This document shows, one piece after another, positions 31,901 through 41,552 of a stretch of DNA of 64,000 nt. The number at the start of each line of letters is the position of its first letter. Within the stretch, counting starts at the first letter, position 1. The position numbers were made by a program, and so were the translations under genes. The stretch is from contig NC_060252.1 of the NCBI RefSeq assembly GCF_921293095.1, positions 79,070,866-79,134,865 of the forward strand, read 5' to 3'. The stretch is from Ischnura elegans (lineage: Eukaryota; Arthropoda; Insecta; Odonata; Coenagrionidae). The notes under the pieces were generated by a model that worked only from the letters and a program-made list of their open reading frames with translations, was not told where the DNA came from and did no database searches.

Positions 31901-32038
31901 GCCGCATGTCTGACAAAGGCATTGTACGGTACATCTCTTTCCTGAGACGAGCTGTTGCGACGCGAGATTTAAAATACGAAAACTGAACCCCTTGTCACAA
32001 TGTCACCCCACCAGTCACAAAGTCACCCCATCTTACGG
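28991..32038 (-). mobile_element. pogo/Tigger DNA transposon that looks whole
   Basis: The ends are matching inverted repeats: CCGTAAAATGGGGTGACTTT from 28,991, and its near-perfect complement ending at 32,038. They are flanked by TA on both sides (28,989-28,990 and 32,039-32,040), the Tc1/mariner-superfamily target duplication. Length is 3,048 bp. Inside is a two-exon transposase without stops. The core word GGGGTGACTTTGTGAC, in either orientation, also recurs internally: as a head-to-head palindrome at about 29,168-29,207, as a pair at about 31,600-31,643, and next to the right end near 31,994-32,010. These may be extra transposase-binding sites. Confidence 0.9.
29349..31543 (-). CDS. pogo/Tigger transposase (CENP-B HTH + DDE_1), two exons
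   Basis: Exon 1 is 31,543-31,422 (MRTYKKKLGARSYRNYSPET, the start of the psq-type helix-turn-helix). The intron is 31,421-31,168 (GTTAG...TTAG), and exon 2 is 31,167-29,349. They join in phase as ...AASE-R-FNIHRNTLW..., giving 646 residues. Exon 2 continues with the CENP-B-type HTH (about residues 60-130). The DDE_1 catalytic domain shows its acidic residues in WNYDETNVQDD, VLIGDNLSSH and LLQPLDVAIF. A lysine/serine-rich nuclear-localisation-like tail and a C-terminal segment VDDFVVVNFEGKLFPGRV follow, the last Tudor/chromo-like by appearance. There are no stops or frameshifts, splice sites are consensus, and the gene sits inside intact ends. It is the best candidate in the window for a functional mobile element. 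Confidence 0.9.
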
Positions 32039-32157
32039 TATTTAATCTCTCTGCTTTGCAGTCCATTTCTTTCATTTCCTTCTATTTATCACGCCTGCTA
32101 TAGTACGACGGTAAACGAATATGTTTCACATAGTCTGAGAAAATGTCTTCTTTGAAT

Positions 32158-32385
32158 TTAAAGTAAATGTAGCCTATACTTCGATCTACGCTTCTGCAAA
32201 GATTCCCATCCTAACTCGTGTGAAGTACTGCAAGCGCTGCACTTTTTTTCATATAAAAAACTCATCAAAAATCTGGCCGCCCTGCAATATACTCGATAGA
32301 TTTCAGCTATCAGTCCTAATTCATAAGGGTCCGATATACCAGCAGCATATTCTACGTGGGGCCTCATTACTCCGGTAGTTTATCT
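32158..32385 (-). pseudogene. LINE reverse-transcriptase C-terminal fragment
   Basis: The minus-strand frame reads MRPHVEYAAGISDPYELGLI, then CRAARFLM and HELGWESLQKRRSKYRLHLL. This is the conserved stretch after the RT domain in jockey/CR1-type LINEs (consensus RPhLEYAs.vWdPy...rAaRFi...LgWesLq.RR...RL). The expected Trp before DPY is replaced here. It is a short relic with no other part of the element nearby. Confidence 0.7.
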
Positions 32386-32389
32386 CTTT

Positions 32390-33893
32390 CACCTTTTTTG
32401 GGCATTTACTAGGAATTCTATTTCAATCCCAGTTTACGGTTACAGTAACCTATTCTAATTATTTCCCACGAATTTATGAAAAGGCATTCATGTAAAATTA
32501 ACGTCATATGTTATACAACGCCCTAGTCTTTACAGGTTCCGAGTTCAACAGTAAGTCCTTCTTTAAAAACAGTTATTGGTTTCAGGAATATCAACGTATA
32601 TTTATAATTTTGAAAAAGACCCGTTGTCCCTAAGGGACGCAAGTGTTATCCCCAAAAGAAAAGCACAAAAACCGATACTGTGGTTTGTAAATTGCTAGAT
32701 AGCTATTGATTGAGAAATTATCGGAGGCAGCAGAAAAAAAGAATGAGGTTTCTCACTTTGTCATTTGATGTCAACTTACGACAACTTTCTTCCGGATTCT
32801 AGTGTTTCAATACCGAAATCGCTTATTTGAGTCGAACTACAAAAAATAAGTATTTCTTCATCTTAACCACGCCGTCGGATTTCGTCATCATACCTCAATT
32901 TAAGGAGAAATGACACGTACATTATGAAGGAGTTTTTGGCGGTATATACCCGGCTGAACAACCTTCTAAATCTAATGGCGAAGGGAAATGAACATCAAAA
33001 TTTTCACGCACATCGGCCTACTACAAATTATACACAGAGAAAACTACCTAATAAGTCTCTTAATAGTCCCTATGAAAACCAAATGTCTTCTCAGCTAGTA
33101 ATACATAAACATGTTGACTCCAAACGACGACAGCGAGACCCATTACAGGTCTGAAAACCATGAGGTTGCAAATAACTTTTCAATGGCTATCTTCCACAAC
33201 GGACCGAACAAAAATTTGTTTAAAAAAATATTATATTTCAATGCAAATACTCGTTCGGCCGTGCGACAACCAATAGGCGACACATGTTACTTAAAAAAAT
33301 TAAAACAAAAACGTCAACAACCACATGCGGCCATCTTGGAATAAGGTGGAAATTAGTGAGCAGCAAAAACAGCTGTTCCATCTACGTACGAATGACAGTT
33401 AATACGGACACAAAACTGCATCATTCGTATTGTGTACCTCAATTTAATTGTTACCATCAATGAGACCACGGCACTTCACCGTCATCACAACTTACACACA
33501 TGCAAAAGAAACAACTTATCCCAAATTACATAACAGCACTCACTGCACTTACCGCCGCCTTAAACAAATGGGCATTTAAAATGCCCAGTCTGGAATTTTC
33601 TCTCCTCGTGCTCCTGTACCCTGACTTGCAACCAGGCACAAAACACGTCCTGTTGTCGTGAACCATGGCGTTCACGGTGAAGTTGACGGTATATCACCAC
33701 TAACGTACAACGAGCGACCGCTAGGAATATAATTGAAGTCACTGCTGCTAAACCACAGCTGATTTTTCTGTGCTAATTGCACCACTCCCTAGCCACTACA
33801 CACAGTTATGTTCTGTAAGAAAATAAAAACTCCACAAGGCCTCCTAACCACTGAAAAAATGGAAAAAAACACCACAAGACAGCGTTTCGCCTA
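32390..33893. other. No recognisable gene
   Basis: Mostly AT-rich DNA with several short open frames on both strands (for example 32,924-33,154 + and 33,560-33,742 -). None has a domain I know. The part after 33,350 is less AT-rich and could be a promoter or first exon of a host gene, but I cannot show it. Confidence 0.4.
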
Positions 33894-34054
33894 TCATCGC
33901 CATGTTAATTTTCCTACAACTAGAAACCATGGGCACCCTAGCGCTACCACTCGTTCAAAAGAGGAACTATTTGGTGTCGGAAGATTGAGACAACAGCGCC
34001 CCCTGCCGATTTCAATTCGAACCTGTGGAACATTTGTAACCAGTATATAGGGGC

Positions 34055-35648
34055 CTTGGACAAGGATTTCGAATATTTTGGACAAATTAGAGAGGAGGGA
34101 GATTGGTCGGGAGTTACCTGGGACTTTGGGGTCTTTTCCGGGTTTGGGGAGAAGGATAACTTTGGCTTTTTTCCAGGGAGATGGGAAGTATGGGAGTGTG
34201 AAGCAAAGATTGAATAGATTGGATAGAAGGATAGGAAACTTTGGGCAACGGCCGGCATATCGGAGTTGGGTATTGCTGATGTTATCAAGGCCGGGAGCTT
34301 TTTTAACAGAGAGAGAGTTTAGTATGGCAAGGACTGCGGAAGGAGTGGAAAGAGTGACGTTGGCAATGGAGTGGGAGGGGAGGTTGTCTACATATTCGTT
34401 GACCGCCTCTTCAACTGGTGAGAGGGATTTATCAAGGGACATTGTATTTTGAAGATGATCAGCCTGAATTTCTACTTTTTTAGTGGGATCGAAGATTAGG
34501 GTTGAATTTAGAGAGATAGGGTGAAAGAAAATTTTATCAGTATTTTTAAGAGATCTCATTGTCTTCCATATGGATTTTGTGTCAAAGGGTGCTGGGTTGT
34601 CAAAGGTTAATTTTTTGATATGGTTTTCCCAGTTTCGGAGGTTGATATTAGTAATTTCCTTTTTGATGTCATTTGAGAGGCGGTTGTAAGTGATTTTATA
34701 TTGGGGTGCTCGTTGTCTTTGCCATAGCCTTCGGGCAATGTTGCGGCGCTTGATCATATTGACAAGGAATTGGGGGAATTTGGTGTGATCTTTATTTCGG
34801 GGAGTGAAGGAACGGAAGGCCAATTCTTTGGCAGAGGCTAAGGCGGAGGTGATTTTTTCCACCTGATTGTCTATGGTTGCGGGAGTAGAGTCTGTGATGG
34901 GATCGATTTTGGAGAGGGACTCGTTAAGGTGAACAGTGAATTTATCCCAGTCTGTGACGTTCATGGTTGAGGGGGAAGGTGGCTGGTTGTGTAGGGGAAG
35001 GGAAAATTTTAAAGGGAGGTGATCTGAAGTGAAGGAATAGATTACTGATGGAGTGAAGGAAATTGGTAGGTTATGGGCAAGGCCGAAATCGATGACGTCA
35101 CAGGATTTAGGGGAATAGTGAGTAGGTGAGAGTGGAGCCAGGACCTAGAAGTCTTTATTTTTGATATAGGAATGTAGTGTGTTTCCATGTTTGTTTGTCC
35201 TATTGCTGTTCCATATTGGGTGTTTACAGTTCCAATCGCCGAAGTAGACGCCGCTTGGAGTGTAGAAGAGGCGTTCCAAATCGTCCGCTGTGAATTTTTG
35301 GTTCGGTTTACGGTAGACTGTGAAAAGGTTGAGTGGACCGGCTTTGGTGTTTAACGAGATACCAAGAGCTTCGAATTTGGTGGGGTCTGGAGAGTTTAAG
35401 AGGGAGTGAGGGAGGGATTTCCGGATAAGGATTGCTACTCCTCCGCCACGTGTTAGGCGGTCCAGTCTGTAAGTATTGTGTGGAGAGTACAGTGTTTTGT
35501 CTGGTGTAAGATGTGTTTCTTGTAATAGAATAATGTCGATGTTGTTGTCAAGGGCATACTGGAGGAGTTCGTGTTTTTTAGCCAGTATGCCGTTGCAGTT
35601 CCAAGATATGCCGTTTAGTGAGTTATTGTTGTTGGGGTGTGTGTTCAT
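34055..35648 (-). pseudogene. LINE ORF2: endonuclease and partial reverse transcriptase, one in-frame stop
   Basis: ORF2 starts at ATG 35,648, sharing ATGA with the ORF1 stop. The endonuclease reads GISWNCNGILAKKHELLQYA, then LLQETHLTPDK, RGGGVAILIR, VYFGDWNCKHPIW and, past the stop, VIDFGLAHN and SDHLPL. The TAG at 35,145-35,147 follows NKDF and is the only stop in the frame up to the RT. The linker (about 34,960-34,450) leads into RT blocks KKAPGLDNISNTQLR, WKKAKVILLPKPGKDP and RPISLLSNLSKIFE. Beyond about 34,055 similarity ends, so the catalytic FADD box and C-terminus are absent. The endonuclease lacks any break except the stop, which may be a C-to-T change. Confidence 0.85.
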
Positions 35649-37518
35649 TGTTGGGCTTGGAGGAGTAGCATTTGATTGAGTAGGAATATTTTTCTTTCCA
35701 CTGTTGAGTGGAGAGAGAAAAGGTGGGAGCTTATGTCCTTGAACCAGGTGAGTAGTTCACTGACTTCGTTTTGGGGAGCGGTTGAAGGGTATAAGGAAGG
35801 GAATCCAGGGTTCGTGACAGAAGCGAAAGAGCGGGTAAGCGGGGGAGGCTGGGGAGCAGATTGCTGGTTGGTACTTGCTAGGCGGCGGGCTGCCATGGCG
35901 GCTTTCGCCGCTTTGTGTTTATCGCACCCGCGGTAGCTGGCCGTGTGTTCCTCTGCGCATAGCGCGCATTTGGCTGGAAGTTCTGGGTCTTTCTCACATT
36001 CAGTTGAAGCGTGGTCTCCAGCACATTTTACACACTTAGGTGGGAGACTACAATGGTTTTTTGTGTGCCCTATGGCTTGGCACCGGTGGCATTGTACCGG
36101 TATGGCAGGTTTCTTAAATATGTCTATTTTTATGCCTACTCCGGCAATGTGCTTTGTTGCCATGAATTTGGCGGCATCAATGGTGTTTTCTGTGATAATA
36201 TGTATGGTTTGGGTAGGGTATTTGGGAACTGAGAGCGTTCCTTGATCACGTAATCTTTGAGATGGTCTAGTTGAGTAGATACGATGGCAGGAGAGAACGG
36301 GGAATCCTAGTTGTTGTAGGTCAGCAAGGATTTGTTCCTCTGGAATCGAGACAAAGATTCCGCGTAGTGCGAATTCTCTTCTCCTATTTTCAGGAAGAAA
36401 GTATGTATTGTAGGGTATGTTGAGATGTTTGAGTGTGTTTTGTGTGGCAAGAAAGTCGGCGGTTGTTGAATATTTGATTATTGCTGTGTTTTTGGATGTT
36501 GCGTGGGAAACTGGTGGGAATTCGCAGTTTTTTAGCAGTTGGGAGTGTAGAGTTGGCCATTTGGAGGTGCCGGCCAAGTGAATTGGAGGGATGTTGGATC
36601 GTTTTTTGGAAGTGTCGTGTGTTCTTTGCAAAGTGCTAGCTTCAGCATTGTTATTAGTAATGGTTGGTGATGGGCTGGTTGAGAGGAGATCGGCTTGTGC
36701 GATAATTGCGTGCGTTTCAGTGATATTGCTGCTATGAGGGATGGGAATGGTACTTGCTGGGCTATAGGGGGATGAGGTTGGCCTAGGGAGGCGGGAGTAG
36801 GGTTGTCAGAAGTTACCAGTGCTGTGGGAACGGGTTTTTGAGATTGCGTGATTTTGGCCCTCTTAAGGGCCACTTCGGTTTCCGCTTGTCCTAGGACAAC
36901 GGGAGTCAGGTTTTCGTTATTGTAGGTGAGTGGAGATTTCATTTCTGTAATAATCTCAGAATTGGTCCTCTTAAGGGCCGGGGCTAGGTTGCCTTGAGGA
37001 GGCGCCTTGGAGGGGTTTGTTAATCTTTGAGGTTTGGGTTCAGGGGTGTTTACTGGATTTTCATTAGCCTTAGACTTTTTCCGAGATGTCTTACTGATGG
37101 CACCTTTGTTTTTGGCGTTATTGTCGTTGTCAGGAGCCAGAAGGGCGTATTTACTTGGTTGAGCAAAAATTGGGGTGACTATGACATTTTTTCCTCTGCT
37201 GCGCGAGGTGGGGTTTTGGGATTTGTTGTCCAGACTCTTACATGGGGGGGTTTGCGACTTTTGCCTCTGGCTGGCAGGGTTGGCAGGAGGAGTTAAAGTG
37301 GTTGGCGGTGGTGGAGCTGGTGTCGCAGCTGGAACGGGGTTGATTGTTGCGACGGGATTCAGCTTTACTGTTGTCACGGTGGCATTTAAGGTCCCTGCGA
37401 GGACCTCGAGGGCGTCCGGTGGTAGCCTGGCAATCAGGTCAGTGATCGCCCGCAGCAGTGCCGCGGGGTCATCACCGGCCGTTGTCTCGGTGCTCGGTTG
37501 GGCCGCCATGGACTCCAT
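35645..37518 (-). pseudogene. LINE ORF1 (gag-like RNA-binding protein), one frameshift
   Basis: The frame starts at ATG 37,518 (MESMAAQPSTETTAGDD) with a proline/alanine/threonine-rich N-terminus. The C-terminal half (frame ending at 35,645) holds a region ending KIDIFKKPAIPVQCHRC, three zinc knuckles (CHRCQAIGHTKNHC, CVKCAGDHASTEC, CALCAEEHTASYRGC) and a proline/serine tail ending LLQAQQ. The two halves are in different frames. The change lies near 36,780, upstream of the point where a frame readable as SSPYSPASTIPIPHSS begins. The stop codon overlaps the ORF2 start as ATGA. The protein would package LINE RNA. It belongs to the same family as the ORF1 at 15,637-16,178. Confidence 0.8.
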
Positions 37519-39030
37519 GGTGGCCTGTTGTCTCGTTGGGGAGGACAGGGGTGGCTTTACGGGCCTAACTCCCTAGCGAGGGGACCCGGCCGGGTCCCCC
37601 AGGCGTGCAATGAGTTAGACTCTAGTGCCTGGGGTAGCGGCCGGGACAACCTGGGGAGTCGCTATTGTGAAAAGGCACCACCCGGAGGTGATAACCACGG
37701 TGACCGGGTTCGATCGGTAGGTACGAGCCCAGTCAGCCGCGGCCCCCCGGGTGCCCTTTTAGCGACGGGAGTGGCGAAGAATGCGCTGCCGAAGCAGTGC
37801 TTGAAGGCGGCCGATGGTGATGCAGTAGAAGCGGCTGAATATCGACTTCACGGTAGAAAAGGCCCTTAAGAGGGCCAATGTGGCGAGAGATTCGGCTGCT
37901 GCGCTGGACCAAGTCCTCAGCTGGCTGAGCTCTTGAGGGCGCTCGGCTTCTCTGGTCCTCCGGAAGCTGTCCAGATGGCTTCCAGAAGATTTTTGGGCTG
38001 ACCGTTGTAGACCACGTGTTGGCGTTGATTTGTCGTTAAAAACGTTACAATTGACTTATTCTTATACTTATACTATGGATTATCAATAAAATACATCAGT
38101 AAAGAAAAAAAAACATGTCTATCTTCTGCAGCTCTTTAACCTGCAAAGAAACATAAGAAATAATTAAAGTCATCTCCATTCTAGGCATTACCAGTCTTCA
38201 CAAATCCCAGGAATCGTTGGGTTTGTTGATGGTACTCATGTGGCCATAAGAGCACCATCTGAGAATGAGCACCTCTATGTGAATAGAAAGTCTTTTCACT
38301 CCATTAACCCATTACTGCCCAAATGATTTTTTTTACAAAAATTTCAATTTTTTAACCTGAATTACTTTATATGAACTCATTGAAACAAAAAAATGATTTT
38401 TTAAATTTTTTGCATTTTTCAATCTAAAAATATTTACATGCAACTCAAGTTGCTCGTGGGCACTTGAGTGAACTAAATTCAGGATCTTCATTAGTATTGT
38501 AATGAGAAAGATACTTTTTTTTAAATGTTACATGTTATTCATTTTATTCTTTTATATCACTAATTCGGATGCATCATAGATACAATGAGCATAAAATATT
38601 AGACAGTGACATTTTTTTAAACAGTTTTTACCGGGTGTTTCCACCATGCACAAAATATTTCGTCATTTCTCATGAAATGCAAGAAAACATTCTGGGTGTA
38701 AAGAAATATTACATTTTTTGCAAATGCAAACTGCTCTTTTTTACACTGGGCACATACTTTATACTTTGATGACCCTTTAGTTATCAAATGGTCTAAGTGA
38801 TCAGTCCTCATTTCCTCAGCCCCTGTATGTGATTGTCTAAAACCACGTCCAGCAGATGGAGATCCAAACTGCCTCATCATGTACAGAGCGCATTCTCGTC
38901 GAAACTGTAAATTGTCTATTGTACTCCCCACATGTCGGTGTAACAACCAGCCCTGAACACATGACACGTCTACTGCCCAGGCAAAAAATGGCCACCACCA
39001 CTTTTTTGTACTGATGTTCACCCTGTACAT

Positions 39031-39422
39031 TAGGCCGGCCCTTATTTTTCAGAATTGCGAAAAGTTATGTTTTCCTAGTCTCAAAATGATCCAAATGAAG
39101 TTTATATTCACATGTTAAAATTTGGTTACTTTAAAATAACGGCAACCCGTGCCCCAAGGGCCCTAAGTACTGAGGGCCCTCAATTGAGTTTTTTGGAGCA
39201 GAAAAGGTGTTATCCCTATGTAAAACGTAAAAGTAATGCCCTTTAGGGCCGATTTTCTGTTTGTTTTGACCTATCTCTAAGCGTTTACGAGATATCGTCC
39301 GTCGTAATGCAATCCACCCCCCAGGGCGCAACCCCGCACCGCGACGCCGCTGAGGTACGGCCGCACCACTTACTAGAGACTTCCCCTCCACCCCCTCCCC
39401 TCCTTTGACAAAGTCTTTGCTC
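39031..39422 (+). repeat. Left terminal inverted repeat of the unclassified element
   Basis: It matches the complement of 41,163-41,552 almost base for base, including the subterminal AAGGGCCCTAAGTACTGAGG block and a GC-rich stretch near 39,310-39,400. A read-through frame exists in both copies only because the repeats are nearly identical; I do not treat it as a gene. Confidence 0.9.
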
Positions 39423-39966
39423 CCACTGGCAAGATCTATCCTCTGAAGAAATGTGCTTACTTTAGGAAGAATTAAATTGCAATGACAATATTTCCAATCC
39501 AATTGATCAATTTATTTTCACGCTGGTCATGAATTTCTGTAGATATCAACCAAAATAAAATACATTTTCAGAGTACTTCTAATCTTTCACTGACACCCCA
39601 TATTTGGCACATAAAGTGTCTTTGCGCATGTTAGGGGTTGTGCTATGATGAAAATTCGCACTTAGCAATACATTTTTAAAGCTTTCTTCCTAAACTGACT
39701 TAAAGCCTTGAATTTGTTTCACCCCTCACTCTACACAATCATTTACCATTTGAGGACCGCGAATAATTTGCAAATCGTTCTTGGTTGTTCATCCCATCCT
39801 CGCATGTGTGAATCAAAGAATGGAGTGCATATTTACGATGTATTAAATAGCTTTCTCGAATTAGTAGTGACAAAATTGGATATAGATACCTTAGTCATGT
39901 CTTTATGTTCATAGAATGCCTTCTTCGGTGGATCATATTTTCCCTCACATGTCCTCATACGGAGTA

Positions 39967-40474
39967 TCACGTTTTCCTTTTCACACCTAGAAAAGGATCC
40001 GTCAAAGAATGCCAGGCCGACAACTCCTCACTCAGGTACCACAAGTGGTTTGAAAACCTCTTTTGTCCTGCTTTCGCTATGTCCAGGTTAACACTTTTGC
40101 AATTAACAAATCTTTTTAGGAACTGAGGGTCACTGTTGGGAGCAGGTGCACCACAAGGAGCGGAGAACCACATCTTTTTCTATCTTCTTGAATATATTGA
40201 AATCTATTCCACCAATAACTGCATTTCGTGCTCCTCTTTGATTGCGTAAGAATTTTACTTCTTCTGCCCAAGCACATTTATCCGAGAGATTAACTTCACT
40301 TTCCTCCTCGTGCGTCAAAAAATCAATGGTACCGCGCCTTGCAATGTCAAACAAATCATCAAGTTTTGTTACGAAAGATTCTCTTCTCTTTATATCCACT
40401 ATATTTCGAGCTTTCTCAATATTTCGTCGCACGTTCAACCATTCTTTGCGTAATTTTTCTAGCTTTTCAATCAC
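39967..40474 (-). pseudogene. Gene remnant inside the unclassified element, unknown arthropod family
   Basis: Two overlapping minus-strand frames. The first (40,474-40,130) reads MIEKLEKLRKEWLNVRRNIE, then ESFVTKLDDLFDIARRGTID and FLRNQRGARNAVIGGIDFN. The second (to 39,967) reads PNSDPQFLKRFVNCKSVNLD and RFSNHLWYLSEELSAW. Both wordings recall uncharacterised arthropod (especially hemipteran) proteins with KLDDLFDIA and FSRHLWYLSEEL blocks that are repetitive in genomes. The frame changes near 40,170. No nuclease or DNA-binding motif is evident. Its presence inside long inverted repeats suggests the family is carried by this element. Confidence 0.5.
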
Positions 40475-41162
40475 TTTATTTTCCGTAATAACAGGAATTC
40501 TCGTTTTGTACCATGGATGAAACGCATTTCTTACGGTTTTTCTTGCTCTAAGTCAAATGCATTTCGAACCCATTAGGTGATAGAGAAAACACACAGTACT
40601 ATTCTCACTGTAGGTAACCTTCAGCCAAGTTTTTCTTGACTTTCTTTTCCAACCAGTTCAATGCCTTGATTTATTCTTGATTTCATGCCTTTCCTTGTTG
40701 GCCTATTCTTAAAATGAACGTCACGTGTATTCATGATAAACTAGTTATTTCGCTTTAATTCTCCTTACATCCTGAAAAACTTAAAACTTACTATCCTTTG
40801 CACACTGTACACCAGAACTATCTCTCCACTGTCCGTGAACTGACCGCCTCGTTTCTTCTTCCTTGAATATTTCTATCTACTGTTGGAGCCTTGGAAGCCC
40901 AACTCATCTCCATCATTCCTTTGTAATTCACAGACTCAATGCTTGTAATATTTTGTATATAAAGAGCATTTTAGAACTTGCTGGAATGGTTCACGGTCGT
41001 ATGGTGGCAACAAATTAAGGTTTAAGGGGTCGGTACCCAGTGCATAGGATGGCACTGAAGGGTTAAAATTGACATTGTACGCTTAGACAACATTAATCAT
41101 GACACGAGAGGAACAACCTGTTCAATTCTGTACCAATAGCATGTAAATATTGTCATCAGGAG

Positions 41163-41552
41163 GAAAGTCTTTGTCGAGGGAGGGGAGGGGGTGGAGGGGA
41201 AGTCTCTAGTAAGTGGTGCGGCCCGTACCTCAGCGGCTCCGCGGTGCGGGGTTGCGCCCTGGGGGGTGGATTGCATTACGACGGACGATATCTCGTAAAC
41301 GCATAGAGATAGGTCAAAACAAACAGAAAATCGGCCCTAAAGGGCATTACTTTTACGTTTTACATAGGGATAACACCTTTTCTGCTCCAAAAAACTCAAT
41401 TGAGGGCCCTCAGTACTTAGGGCCCTTGGGGCACGGGTTGCCGTTATTTTAAAGTAACCAAATTTTAACATGTGAATATAAACTTCATTTGGATCATTTT
41501 GAGACTAGGAAAACATAACTTTTCGCAATTCTGAAAAATAAGGGCCGGCCTA
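41163..41552 (-). repeat. Right terminal inverted repeat of the unclassified element
   Basis: Inverted partner of 39,031-39,422. Differences by eye are few: for example, one base near 41,304 and a small cluster in the GC-rich part near 41,225-41,245. This supports recent insertion. Confidence 0.9.

Larger units (their letters stand above)
34055..38030 (-). mobile_element. Jockey-like LINE with intact 5' end, lacking its 3' half
   Basis: Read on the minus strand: a GC-rich leader (about 38,030-37,520), ORF1 (37,518-35,645), ORF2 (from 35,648) with endonuclease and the start of the reverse transcriptase. Similarity stops abruptly near 34,055 inside the RT. LINE copies usually lack the 5' end, so a copy with the full 5' part but no 3' part must have been cut by a later deletion or rearrangement. 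The 5' end lies close to a Harbinger exon at 38,190, suggesting insertion into that element. Confidence 0.75.
39031..41552. mobile_element. Unclassified DNA element with ~390-bp inverted repeats and 8-bp duplication
   Basis: The element begins TAGGCCGGCCCTTATTTTTC at 39,031 and ends with the exact complement at 41,552. It is flanked by CTGTACAT on both sides (39,023-39,030 and 41,553-41,560), and the host piggyBac frame reads through when one copy is ignored. The inverted repeats extend to about 39,422 and 41,163 with only a handful of differences by eye, so the insertion is young. The 1.7-kb interior holds minus-strand remnants of a gene that is not a standard DDE transposase I recognise. 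An 8-bp duplication occurs in hAT, P, Mutator-like and Merlin elements, but their terminal motifs (for example hAT CA..TG) do not fit these ends. Confidence 0.85.

Noticed and set aside
33560-33742. 60-codon minus-strand frame as a host first exon
   Set aside because: There is no recognisable domain, no continuation and only a generic GC rise.
39131-39502. A 123-codon frame that recurs almost identically at 41,213-41,452
   Set aside because: It lies in the two inverted repeats of the unclassified element. The frame is kept because the repeats are nearly identical, and the wording has no domain.
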